Shown piece after piece: positions 22,361-34,724 of a stretch of 64,000 nucleotides of DNA. The stretch comes from Deroplatys truncata. Its lineage: Eukaryota > Arthropoda > Insecta > Mantodea > Mantidae. The stretch is taken from assembly GCA_030765065.1 (NCBI GenBank), contig CM060975.1, positions 104,242,094-104,306,093 of the forward strand, given 5' to 3'. The notes under the pieces are model-generated. The model saw only the letters and a list, made by a program, of their open reading frames with translations. It was not told where the DNA came from and did no database searches. The stretch's first letter is position 1, and the number at the start of each line of letters is the position of its first letter. The position numbers and the translations under genes are program-made.

Positions 22361-24858
22361 GTACTTTGGAGCCCGATCAGAGGCGGAGAAATATCTTCTT
22401 GGATGTTATGATCATATATGAGGATGACGATTCTTGTCGAAGCTGGTATACTACAGAAAGTTAAAAAAATACAAATTTCTCAAAGCCGTTATATGCTCCA
22501 TTCACTCTAAGTTTGTACTAGTATCATCTAAGGTTCAGCTGAGGTGGTTCGGTACCGCCAGAGACAAGGTATGCCTTAGCTTCATGGGAGATTTCCTGAA
22601 GAAAAATGGAACATTTGGTTCTCTCTATACTGTAGCGTATGGTGTGTATTGTCGCTTTGGACATATTATTGTTGTGTAGAATGACATTGTTGAACTAATT
22701 ATTTGTTTGTGGCTTTGAATTCTTATCCGGCGCGGCATTTTCATCCATCTCCTAGTCAGGGAGGGTGAAGGCAAGTTGAGGGACGAGCCTCTTTGTCTAA
22801 TAGCGTGGGTCAGACCAGTAGCGGGAGTCTAGTGTATATCTTCGGACTGTGTGGTTGTATGTAGCATACGTGGTCCGTGTGAGTGTGGGACATCTCCCCC
22901 CAGTGTTTGTCTGTAACCTTTTGGAAATTATGTAGCAGCACCAAGGTAACTTTATAATAAACCAGAGTTAAATGAGAATTTATATGTATTATTTATAAAT
23001 AATACAGGCTGTTCACGTCATCGAAGTGGCTACTAATCTCCCCCGTAAGGCGGTGCAGGCCGCGGACCAAACATGTAACATGTAGCATGGTCGGTGGAAG
23101 GACTGTAGAACCCCCCCTCGGCCTTCAACATGTAGGCAGCACTGTCTGTCACTAACAAATGTGAAGCAATCTGCAGCAATCCACTTTTTCAATAAATATG
23201 ACTTAGGCATTGATTCATTATACAACAATTACATTAGAAAAGTATTGCAAAAATCAATCATCACACTTTTTGCCTGTTGTACTCTCAGTAAACGATTAGA
23301 GGCGATCTCGTTACACAGGTCCGCTTTAGCTTTGTGCCGCACGTTCCTCGTATTTCTCATTTGCCGCTGATTCTACGTCCCCCAATGTTTATGCCGGGGT
23401 AACTAAATTTAATATTTTAGCTGCAAACCTTTTGGCCTCACCCCGGTGTATAATAATATTGAGGAACTTGAACATCCATAGCAACTTTATAGAGTACACC
23501 ATTTCAGTCTGGAAATGGCATGCTTTTTAAATTACTTTATTTGATTTTTAATTTATTTACTGCCGTTTATATTAATGATTTCGTTAATTTGTCCAGTGCC
23601 CCTAGCCGGCACTGTAAGTGACATAAGCCTATTGGTTCTATTTTCTGCTTTCATGTAGATATATGTTACTATTTAGTTCGTGTTGCACAGCTTTCCTTAA
23701 TTACATTTTATAGTGCGTGTGTGTATGATAGGTTCAAGAGGGTAGGGTGACGGGACCACAAAACTTGAAAATATACGCTACTGAGTACAGAGCACTAGCC
23801 TAAACTTTCGCCGATCCTTATAACATAGATGCATACAGTTGTGTACTGATTGGTAAAGCTGGGTAGTTTCGTATCTAATGGTAGTCTTTAAAACCTTCAG
23901 CGACCTATTGGATTGAAAGTAGATTTTGAGATTGCTTTTTGAAGTTCTAAGATAAACTACGATTTTTGCCAGGTCTTATGATATAAATGTACAATATTTT
24001 GTCCAGATAGTTTAAAACAATGTAGATTTCTACATAGAGGTTGAAAATGTCAGTGAAGGTCATTGTTTGGAAACTGTAAGGTAGCCTATTATTTTTCTGG
24101 GTCCTGCAACATAATTGTACAAAGTTATATCCATAGGCCACAGTGGAAGTCTACACGAAACAGGTTTGAAATAGCGTATTTTTAAAGTAATGATTGGCCT
24201 ACAACTTTCGCTGATGCCTAAAGAATACCCAAGTTGTCCAGATTGTCAAATGGTGCTGATTTGTGCTTAAAGTGGATCAGTCAAGAACATAATGAGGTTG
24301 GTTTCATATAATACATAACGAGACTTGTTCATTTCTTCGACCCCAACACGTTGAAGCAGTAACGAACATACCCAACTATGGTTCGAGCATTCTCTCGTTC
24401 AACAGTCCACATCATAGATTCCTTCGGTGCATTGCTTCATTGTGTTTATGCAAATGAATGGCAAAGCATATGCCATGTTACTGCGTATTCGTCTTTCTTT
24501 CTACCTACTGTTACGGTCTAAACTTCTTTTACTACATTGTTATACAGAAGTCAATTTCGTCATATTCTCTTCTATTTTTACACCTAAGCAAAATATATAT
24601 TAAAACATGTTCCAAAATAAATATCAAATAAGCATTATACACAATTTCTTTCGAAATTTCTACGAGGGAAAAATCAAATCAGTCATGTATATAAACACTC
24701 AGCACAAATTATAAATAACAGGATAAATTAAGTAATGATTATTCCTTAAACTCGCGAAATTTCACAACTGCAATTAAAGTAACGTATGTTACTACCACCC
24801 TTTTAACATAAATTAAGATTAATTAAGTCAAAAGTTGTTGCTTTACAATAATGCTATA
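22361..24858. other. Unassigned DNA
   Basis: In these 2.5 kb I find no supported gene, SINE head or R1 copy. A GC-richer patch lies at ~22730-22920 and ~23030-23130. Some anonymous repeat is likely, but I cannot identify it. Confidence 0.3.
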
Positions 24859-25181
24859 CAGGGTGAATCACCTAAAACTTGCACCGCAAATATTTCGAAA
24901 TGGAAAGTGCTATTGATGTGCAGTTTTCACAGCATTGATTGGTAATCAGGGGCTCGTACATTTAGCCTATAAACAGATTTTAATAATACTGAGATAGTGT
25001 ATTTTTTTAGCAAAGATCAATTTTTAAATGGAACAATGCCTAGCTAGATCAATAGAATAAAGATAGGGTAAATTATAATGACAATGGCGTTTGTTGCAAG
25101 ATTCTAGTGCAAGTAGTTTACGGGAAATCTTATTTTGAATCGTTTACGCACCGACACTTGTACAACCTGTGGTAGCAGAAA

Positions 25182-26314
25182 CTAAAGAAAACAAAAGGGA
25201 ATTACAATACTTTTGTGAATTCTTACAAGTAGAGAATATAGCCCTTCAAAGGTTGTGTTAAAAATGACCACAGCAGCTTCAATACACGCTTCCAGTCTGC
25301 TATGGAAAGACTGCTGCACAAGTTCTAGCATTTCAGCGGAAATTTCAAAGCAGGCAGCAATAATACGTTGTTTCATATCGTCTGATGTAGTTTGTACATT
25401 CTTAAAGATAGTGTCTTTCAGCCTTCCCCACAGAAAAAACTATAAACGGGTCAGATCCGGTGAACGGGCCGGCCAAAGTAAAGGTCCTCTTCGTCCCGTC
25501 GAATGATTTGGAAACAATCCGTTAAGACAAGCTGTAGTACTTCGTGCAGTATGGGCTGCACAACCATCATGTTAGTACCACAGGTTCCTCCTAGTCTGCA
25601 AAAGAACGTCTTATAGCATCTGTGGCATATGGTCTATCAGGAGGCTGCGATACCTGTGCGAGTTCATTGTTCCTTCTATGAACAAAGGCCCTATGAACTG
25701 ATGGATCACTATCCCACATCACACGTTTAAACTCCATGGACGCTGACGTTCCACCTGATGAAGCCAACGGGAATTGTCAACAGACTAATAGTGCATGTTT
25801 CTGCGGTTTACCTGGTCATGGTTAGTAAATGTTGCCTCATCACTAAACAAGATACATGATGAATCTGGAGTATCATGTCTTAATGCCCATGTACAAAAGT
25901 TAACACGATACTCAAAATCGTTTCCATGCAGCTCTTGCTGGAGAGAGATGTTATAGGGATAGAACCTATGTCGATGGAGAATGCGCAGTACACTTGCCTG
26001 ACTTATACCACATTCACGTGCGATGTGCCGGAACTAATTTGCGGATCTACTGCAACGGCAGCCAAAACTTAATTTCTGCCTCTTCTCCAGTCACTTGTTT
26101 GTTTAGGTGTTACAGTACCACTTTCACGTAATTGGTTGAAGAGGTTGATAAATAATTGTCGAGATGGTTGACGTCTATTGGGATACGTTTCCGCATACAC
26201 CGTACAGGAACGAACTGTATTCTTCCTACTATCTCCATACGCCATGAGCATGTCGGATTTTTCTGCATTAGTAAACCCCATCTTACACTCACAACTTACT
26301 GCTTGAACTGTCAC
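25182..26314 (-). pseudogene. Mariner-1 DD41D transposase, inactivated
   Basis: The N-terminus (26314 downwards) reads MGFTNAEKSDMLMAYGDSRK, the helix-turn-helix domain seen in DUF4817-type transposases. The catalytic core follows: FSDEATFTNHDQVNRRNMHY (first Asp), WSLNV, then HDGCAAHTARS (second Asp). SPDLTRL-stop-FFLWG comes 41 residues later, so the third Asp position is itself a stop codon. The C-terminus (25182-25376 region) has the typical LEACIEAA helix. Several other stops exist. The DDE fold normally cuts and joins transposon ends at TA; this copy cannot. Confidence 0.8.
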
Positions 26315-26346
26315 AAACTAACTGACCAGAAAGTCGCAATGCAATC

Positions 26347-27092
26347 TGTGATGATTGTAAAGTTTTATGTATTAATTTTATTTTTACATTTACTTTCGGT
26401 CACTTGCATCGCAATATTTCGATTTCCTTGTTTCTTCTCTTTGCCCTTTTACGTTATTCCCGGCTTACCTACTATTTCTTTGGATTGGGGCGTGGCTTTG
26501 GGCTTGCTGCCTGTTGCTGCCTGCCGGCCTCGTGGCTGACCTCAGTCGGTTGGTAGAGTGTGGTGTGAGACGGGCTACATTTGTTTTTCAGAGAGAGCTA
26601 GTTTTTGTTTGGCAGTGAATGCTCGGTGGTCGTCAGTGAGGGAAGCATTGGCCTGTTTTTAAGACTTCCTAAGTTATTGAATTTGAGAGCTTTTTACAGG
26701 AATTCTTTACCCACTACTGTCCAAGGTAGGATTCTGTGATTCAGTTCATTTTGTGCTTAAGTTGATTCATAGTGGATGTTTTTAAGATAATGTTAGTGTA
26801 GTAAGTGTTATTTTTTTCTTACTCGTTCAAGTAAATGGAAATGTATGGGTTTCTTTAAATCCTGTGTTTTATCTTCCCCACTATTACGGTATCAAATTGC
26901 TATATTATTTTTCCTGGTTCATGTTTGGCACTTTGCCATTCCGGTTGAAGATCAGTTACAAATGATAGTCAAATTTAAAAGTGCCAGTGTCACCTTTTCC
27001 TTTTGGTTGTTAAATTGTACAATGTTAGAATAGTGTATATGCTTCTAATATTTTAAACGGTTTATTCCATGAGATAGAAAAATCTATTTGCA
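26347..27092 (+). repeat. Gypsy 5' LTR
   Basis: It starts TGTGATGATTG and is followed to ~27099 by sequence matching the 3' LTR (last shared bases gcagtatgaa). By eye the first ~400 bp differ from the 3' LTR at about 20 positions, so the insertion is old. I set the end at TTTGCA to give TG...CA. Confidence 0.8.
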
Positions 27093-27462
27093 GTATGAAG
27101 GCGAATGAAGATATAAATCATCTGCCGCCTTTTACTGGATTATTATTACAATTTAATTACCTTGCTTATTGCATTCTTTTTACTGTTGTTAATATTGGGT
27201 TTTGTAATATCAGGGAAAGAGCTTTTATTTTGATCTTATATATTTTCCTATTTGAAATGCCTTAGTAAGGTTCACCTCAAACGTGGAGTAATTTTGTATT
27301 GCTTTCACCTCTCAATATAAGATTTATTATCTTTGTATTAATTTTTAGGCCTTTATACTAAGATTCTAAAATCACCACTAATTTTTAAGACTTCACATTT
27401 TTCCACAGTAATGCATATAATTATGCACTATATAGCCATATCCATTATATGTTTCCAATATA

Positions 27463-28915
27463 CAGGGTTATTCTAAATTAGTTACCTGATAATAAAGCTA
27501 AATTATACATAGTTATCTTACGTAGTTTATTTCCATTTCCATTACATATATTGACATTAACGTTGAGTTTAATTTGCAATGTTTACGAATGTTCAATGTG
27601 ACTCCCTTTTGTCATTTCCATTACATACATTGACATTAACATTAAGTTTTATTTGCAATGTTTACAAATGTTCAATGTGACTCCCTTTTCTCACTCGGCA
27701 GATATCCCACCTGTACGACAGTTCATCCCAGATATGCGTGATCATGTCCGCATCTACCCGAGCTACCGCTACGTTAATTCGTTGACGAAGCTCATCGAGA
27801 TTGGTCGGAGTGGAGGGTTGTACACGTTATCTTTAATGTAACCCCACAGACTAAAATCCAGCGGTGTTAAATCGGGAGATCGTGGAGGCCAAGCTATGTT
27901 CCCGCCACGTCCAATCCAAGCGGGAGTGGTGTGGAATAGGTACGTAGTGACCTCATGATGGTAATGAGGAGGTGCTCCATCTTGTTGAAAAATGAAATTA
28001 TCTCTCATACCGTCTTGCAGCTGTGGCATCAAGTAGTTTTTGTAACATATCTAGATATGTGATGCCAGTCACAGTCTTCTCATAAAAACGAATGGTCCAT
28101 ACACTTTCATGGAGCTTAGCGCACAAAAGACATTCAGTTTTTCTGAGTCACGTGTATGTTCCAGGAATTCTGTCGGTTTCTGTGTACCTCATATCCTTAC
28201 ATTGTGGCGATTAACTGTACCACTAAGGTGAAAAGTTGCCTCGTCACTGAACACAATCTTATTAAGAAAACTATCGTCTTCTTCCATCCTGTTCAGCATG
28301 TCCGCACAGAACTCATAACGTTTAAGCTTGTCATTAGCACTCAATGCCTGAACCAGTTGCAACTTGTACCCCTTACACTGCAGTCGTCGTCGTAAAATTC
28401 TCCATACCGTAGGTTGTGGAATGGTCAGCTCCAAACTTGCTCTAGTTGTAGACTTCTTTGGACGTCGTGCATAAGTTCTTCTCACGGCTTTCACAACGTG
28501 GCCTGCTACAAGAGGGCGTCCCTGTCCTTTCTCTCGGTGTCCCACACAACCTGTTTCTACGAATCGATCATACCATGTTTTGATAGTTTTCACCTGCGGG
28601 GGAGTTTTTTGATACTTTGTACGAAAACTTCTTTGTGTGGTAATTTGAGATTTAGTTTCATGAAACCACAGACAACGCTGCGCGCGCTCCGCACCCCTGT
28701 AAGACTCCATGGCGACTGCTTACTAGGCTCCAGGTGTTGCGAGTGATTCACATTTTCCCCATCAGACGAGCGAGCGAGTGCATGTAGCGATGTCTGCCAC
28801 CATGTTTAAAACTTGATGACATGACATAAGGTTTGATGAACATCGGAATAAATTTCCGTCAACAGTTTCGAAATAATTCATTCATACTTTCATGTAACCA
28901 ATTTAGAATAACCCT

Positions 28916-28916
<1 letters not shown>
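27463..28916 (-). mobile_element. Mariner-2: DD41D-like element nested in the gypsy leader
   Basis: The terminal inverted repeats are CAGGGTTATTCTAAATTAGT (27463 on) and its inverted, slightly diverged copy ending ~28916. A TA lies at 27461-27462 on the left; on the right the element runs into (TA)n. The 1.45-kb length suits a full mariner. A 79-bp tandem duplication (27534-27691) lies downstream of the transposase C-terminus. Confidence 0.85.
27769..28710 (-). pseudogene. Mariner-2 transposase, frameshifted
   Basis: The largest intact piece (28189-28710, 173 codons) holds the N-terminal helix-turn-helix (KTIKTWYDRFVETG) and linker, then FSDEATFHLSGTVNRHN with the first catalytic Asp. The coding frame is lost between 28032 and 28189. 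A second piece (27769-28032) has FQQDGAPPHYHHEV (second Asp), WIGRGGN and PRSPDLTPLDFSLWG (third Asp, 40 residues later; 41 is the norm I recall). All three acidic residues survive. The C-terminal tail is truncated at 27769. Inactive, but the least decayed transposase here. Confidence 0.85.

Positions 28917-28974
<58 letters not shown>
28916..28974. repeat. (TA)n microsatellite
   Basis: About 29 TA units directly abut the right inverted repeat of mariner-2, whose target site is TA. Confidence 0.95.
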
Positions 28975-28978
<4 letters not shown>

Positions 28979-30335
28979 TCAATGGGGTTGGAAAGTTGAC
29001 TCTTAGGCATTTTTCGTTATCTTGAGGGTTTTGGTAAAGTTGCTTTCCTAGGTGTTTAGCCCTTTTGGCGTTGTTGGCTTGTGCAGAATGATTTTAACTC
29101 TTACAGTTGTCACCTTTAATAACAGTTTTAATCTAACTTGTATCACCTTTTTAGTTCTCACGATTTGCTACCTTCGTTTTAGTGCATATGTGCTGTTGCT
29201 TAACTTCTGTGGCTGTAAAGTATGTCCATTTATTTTGTTTATTTTGGCATGAAAGACAAGGTTTTTCTTTTGGGGGAAGTAATTTTTTTTCTTTCTTTCA
29301 GGCTTTCTTTCATTGGTATCAATTTTGTTTTAATTTTAGGAAATATTGCTGTATCATTTTCATATATAGGGGTATTTTAAGGTTAGATTTCATTGGGGTA
29401 TAATGATTTTGAACTTTAAAAGCAAGTTTTCTTTTTAATTAAACTTTTATTCTTTTCGGGTTACTTTTATTTTGCCTTTCCTTGGTATATGTTAAAATTT
29501 GTAAATTGACTTAAAATAACTAGGATATTGTTATATTTAGTTCTCTTGTTAGTTTTAGTTTTTTAACTTTCAATTTGTTTAAAACCGCTGGGATAGTTTA
29601 TCTTCCTGATGATTAAATTCGCTATTGCTTTAAATCTGCTTTAATATCTTTCAAGCTACTACTTGCCGATATAAACTTTTCAATTACTATGTTTGCCTAC
29701 CTATTTTGGTATAAAGCTAAAATGAAGAATTTAACTTTTGCTATTAACTTTAATCAAAGGTGTAATTAATCAGTGGCATCTTATTATACTTCTGATTTTG
29801 ATTAATGCTTTATAGAGTCTGTTGTGATTAGTTTGTTTGTACTTCATTTTCTTATTATTTTTCAGCTCTTTGATTATTTTATTGTTAATATATTTGTGAC
29901 TCTTTCGGCTATGATATGGTTGATACATTCATGTATAGAAAATAAAGTTTTTCGATACGTGTTTCCCGTTAGTTTTACTAAGAAAGAACTTGGGCTTGCG
30001 TCTATTCTTTACTTTTGCATATACCATAGATTTCACATCCTGATTCTTTGTGTTGATTTGAAATCCCCTGTGGCATTCGTTAGGGCCTCCCTTATCGTCT
30101 TGCTGGGGTCCTCAGGTTGCAGACGTTTTTCGTAAACGGCTCCTTTGTTTCCGTGGCTCCATCACGTAATTTTGCCTGGTGAAGCCATCGATCTCGTTGC
30201 AAAAGATTGGAAGCAGAGCGTGGTTATTTGCGTCTGTTTGGTCCTGGGGTGCTTTTTGGGGGTTGATTTTTAGGTTTGATTTCGTTTTCCGAGCCTATTT
30301 AGTTTCGAACTTGCGAATATTCTAGTAGGTTTAAT
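28975..30335 (+). other. Gypsy leader, no gene seen
   Basis: This T-rich stretch lies between mariner-2 and gag. With 27093-27462 it makes a leader of ~1.7 kb, long for the family. Short frames here carry no motif. Confidence 0.45.
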
Positions 30336-31557
30336 ATGGTGGTTCCAGTCAGGAATGTGGATAGGTTGAGAAAGAGTGAACTATGGGTGGAGGTAGTTGT
30401 TCGTGGTTGTCAATGTGCAGCTTCTACGGAAGTCTCGACATTGTTGGACATTTTTTGTCAAGTTAAAGAGGTACCATTAGTTACCGTAGCTATAGATCAT
30501 CCAATGATTACTAAGTGCTAATCGGTTTGCTCGGTAGCCTTAGTGGAAATACAGGATAGTTTGTCTGATTTGCAGCAAGATGCTGTTCCGTCTAGAGGAC
30601 AACTTCTTCGGCTCAGACATTATGTGATTGGTAGCTTCCCTGCTTTACCCTCCTTGCCAGCTTTGCTGTTGTTAAGAAACCACTTTTTGGAATTAGCTCC
30701 TAGGGTCGACGATTTTTTCTTGGCTAATCAGGAGGATGGGGTCGCTCTACCTTTGAACCCCCAGACAGTTGCTAATTGTAGCCAGACCTCAGAAGCGATG
30801 TCAACATTTCGGCCTCTCTGCCTTGTTCACCTCTTGCAACTATTTGTTGACAGTAACCAACTTGGTGATATTGTAGATATTCCATCTGCCTTGGAAATCT
30901 TGTATTTCTTGGTTCGGCTTTCTTTAATGGCTAAACGTTATTCTGTCTGTGCTAATAGTTGTTAGAACTATTGTCGGTGAAGGTATCTGGACTCGTTTTG
31001 GATTTGTTGATGCGATCTGCCCTCTTTCTGAACCTGTTATCCGTTTTCATTTGGCTCTTTTGGATATGTTTATTCCGCGCAGAGAGTGCGCTAGGATTAT
31101 GCCCGACATATATTTTTGTCCACAGGGTTTAACCGAGTCCTTTTCAGAGTATCTTACCCTAGTGAGAGAAATATCTTTGGTGTTAGTGCTGTCTGACAGT
31201 GAAGCTGAAACTTGTGAAATTATCCTGTCTGGACTTAATCCGGTAGTGAGGTCGGCGTTAGTGTTCGGGGCTCGCCCGACGAACTTCTTACAGTTGGAAG
31301 CACTTATTTCTAGGCTCAATGAGACTATGTTAATCGACAGGATGAGGCTGATGGATGCCCCAGCGTTACCACTGGTTAGTAATGCTTCTCCACAAACGCC
31401 TACATCATTTGCAGTGGTTCCGGTTACTGGTACTTCGGTGAAATGTTTCCAGTGTGGCCAAGTGGGTCATGTTCGAAGTAATTGTCCTAGAAGATTTTTG
31501 GTTAATCGTAGTTCGTCTCAATTTTATAACTATGTACGACTTACTAGGCCATTATGA
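30336..31557 (+). pseudogene. Gypsy gag, broken
   Basis: Gag packages the retrotransposon RNA. The reading starts at 30336 (MVVPVRNVDRLRKSELWVEV) and continues in two further frames (30543-30965, 30949-31557) after stops at ~30519 and ~30963. The last frame contains the capsid-like segment ending SRLNETMLIDRMRL. After that comes a CCHC nucleic-acid-binding knuckle CFQCGQVGHVRSNC (~31443-31484), an exact C-x2-C-x4-H-x4-C. It ends at 31557, 50 bp before the protease frame. Confidence 0.8.
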
Positions 31558-31599
31558 CGCCAGAGGTTTCCTTCAACAGTTTGTCTCTCTCGCCGTATT

Positions 31600-34500
31600 C
31601 TTGGTTTGTCTTTTTCTGGTAAAACATTAGTCCATGTTACAATCGAGAGATCCCCTCTTGTGTCTTTGTTAGACTCTTGTAGTTCAGTTTCGCTTATTCA
31701 ACAGAAGTGGCTCCACGTAAATCTGGCCGGTATTGCTTCACGTGTTCAATCTTGTAAGGCTTTGTGCCTGATGGTTAATGGACAAGTCTTTCAAGTCTCT
31801 CAAAGCGTACAATGTACTATACGATTTCCGCGTTTTTCGTGGAAACATTGCTTCTTAATTGGACCCGGTCTTCCATATGCCTGTATTTTAGGGGAACATT
31901 TTATGTCGAAAACCGGGATGTGTATTAATTTTGCTATTACGCAATTTGTGTTTCATTTTGCGTCCCATTTAGGATTTAATTTCGCTAGGGACATTAATTT
32001 TCTGAAGGCCTCATTGTCGTTGGGAGATGTTAATTTGCCATCCCAGAATAAAGGTATGTGGCGCTCTCTCATTTATCTTCCGAACAAGAAAATGCGATTC
32101 AGACTTTAATACGCGAATTTCAGCCTTTGTTTAGCGATACTTTAGGTGTGACCAACTTGACAGAATGTGATATTCTTTGACTGATCCGACACCGGTTAAA
32201 TTGCCTCCGTATAGGCTTATTCCTCCTAAAATGGCGATATTGAAAGAGAAGATTCAGGAGATGCTCGATCAGTGAGTTATTAGAGGTTTCACCTCAATTA
32301 TAGTAGCCCTATCTTCCTGACACCTAAAGCCGAGCACGATTTTAGACCTGTGGTGGATTATCGTCTCCTGAACAAAAGTATACATATTGAGAGCACTCCG
32401 TTACCTGATCTTCATACTGCGACCCATCATTTTGGCAAGGCTCCCGTGTTTACCACGTTGGACTTAAATTATGTCTACCATTAAATTCCGTTGGTCGAGA
32501 AGTCTAAGCATCTTACCGCTTTTGCCACCCCTTGGTGGCTCTACGAATTCAATCGGGTCCCTTTTGGTTTGTCTACGGATGCCCAGATTCTTACTCGTCT
32601 TTTGGACAATTTGTTTTCCATTCTTAAATTTAAATATCTGTACCACTACCCGGACGATTTGGTAATATATTCTGAAGATTTCGAATCGCATCTTCTCCAT
32701 TTACGTGAGGTTTTCTCTCACCTACTACGCGCTGGTTTGTCGGTGAAGCGTTCTAAAGTTCGTTTTGCTATGTTTCAGATTTCTTTTTTGGGGCACATAG
32801 TATCTGTGCCGGAATTATGATCGACCCGGATCGTACGAGGGTGATTAAAGATTTTCCTGTCCTCCGTAATAGACGTGAGGTCGCTCGTTTACTCGGTATG
32901 GTGAATTTCTTTTCCAAGTTCATTTTAAATTTCTCAACTTGCGCCGAACTTCTTAATTGTTTACGTTGCAAGGGTGTCAGCTTTCACTGAGGTCAAGAGC
33001 AGCAAAAGGCTTTTCTAGATTTAAATGAGGCGATTTCTTACCCGCCTGTGTTAGCCTTTCCCGATTTTGCTGCACCTTTTATTTTGCAGACTGATGCTAG
33101 TTCCAGTTCTATCGCTGCTGTTCTGTTACGGGAATTTCCTTAGGGTCGCCGTCCTATTTCTTTCACCTCTCGTATTCTATCTCCTGATGAACGCAAATTT
33201 TCCATCTATGAGTTAGAGACCTTAGCTGTCCTCTTTGGGTTGGAGAAATATCGAATGTATTTGGAACATCTACACCTTTTCTTTGAATGTGACAACCAAC
33301 TTATCATGGGCTTTGGCTGTCCCTCGGAAAATTGGCCGACTTGCCCGATGTGGTGTTTGTATAAGATCTTTCAAGTTTACGCCCTATTTCATCAAGGGTT
33401 CTAATAATTGCATTGCAGATGCTCTTACCCGCGTTTTTGCTGAACATGATGTGGAGAGCCCTCAGCTTAATTCTCAGGATCCTCCTAAAACTGATATTGA
33501 TTTGGAAACCTTTTCCTTTTCAGCTTTTCCGGAGATGTTTTTTAGAATCCCTGAGCTTCAACGATCGGATAAATCTCTCGTCCCTATTGTTCAACAACTT
33601 CAGGCCGTGATTTCCGTCTTAAATCATAAGATCAAGAATGGTATATTGATGGGAAAATCTAGTTTTGATCGACTTTTTAAGGTCTTAGTTCACAAAAGGC
33701 GGTACCCATGTTATTGACATATTTTCATGATTCCCCTTTTGGGAGTCACCATGGTATTGCCAAAACTACACATAAAATTCGCCAACAATTTATGTTATTT
33801 GGATATTAAAAATCATGTTAAGGCTTGTCGCATTTGTGCTTTATCTATGCCTGCGCTAGCTACGAATTGGGGTAACTTGGCATCCGAAGTGTCAGCTTTT
33901 CCGATGCAAAAGCTTTTTATTGATTTCATTGGACCATTTCCGCGATCATTGCAGGACAACACTTTTGCTTTAGTGGTTACTGATGCCTTTTCAAAATTTG
34001 TCTGGATTTCTCTCCTGGTTGCTGCTACTGCTCGTTTAGCCATTCGCGAATTAGCTACAATTTTTTGATCCTTTGGTGCCCCCAGTATTTGGTTTCGGAT
34101 AATGGATCACAATTTAAATCTCGTTGGTTCCGGTCCTTTTCTTTGACTGAGGTGTCACTCATTTCACCACCACTCCCTATCGCAACCCCTCAATAGCTGA
34201 ACGTGTTAATCGCAACCTGAAATCGGTTTTAATTACCTTTCATTATCAGCATCACGCACGTTGGGATGCGTATCTTAAGCAGCTCCAACTTGCTTTTAAT
34301 TCTGCTAGGCATTAGATCCACAAAACGACAACTTTTTCGCTATTATTTGCTTACCAACCGTCTTCGCCGTTAGCAAATATGTGGGCCCTAAATGATTTAT
34401 TGCCCGTAGATAATTCGCCAGATATTATTAGAGCCAATTGGAAGGCTGCATTCAATAATTTACGTAGGGGAGCATACACTTAGGAAACGCCGCTATGATG

Positions 34501-34724
34501 CTATTCGTAAGCCGTCTCCGTTTAAGTTGGGTGACTTAATTATGTGTCGTAGCTTTCCTTAGCTTCAAAAGTGAACGCCTATACTGCCAAGTTGGCTGCC
34601 CGTTACTTAGAACCGTTCAAAATTCTTAAAGTGTATAACGGCGTCTACGTCCTTTTACAGGACGTAGCTTCTTCTCGCCTCCGACGCGCACATATCTCCC
34701 AACTTAAATTATACCAACAATTGT
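31600..34724 (+). pseudogene. Gypsy pol (PR-RT-RNaseH-IN), broken
   Basis: Domains in order are as follows. The aspartic protease has LLDSCSSVSLI (Cys where the family has Gly) and CILGEHF in the flap region (31606-32109). RT has DFRPVVDYRLLNK, then TTLDLNYVYH-stop-IPL, and YPDDLVIYS (32330-32820), where the usual Tyr-Val-Asp-Asp reads Tyr-Pro-Asp-Asp. RNase H has LQTDASSSSIAAVL and YELETLAVL (33000-33430). Integrase has a zinc finger SHHGIAK...CRIC, first Asp in KLFIDFIGPF (~33925), second in VSDNGSQF (~34100), Glu in SIAERVNRN (~34200). The C-terminal ARYLEPFKILKV block ends at 34724. More than six stops or frameshifts make it inactive. Confidence 0.85.
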
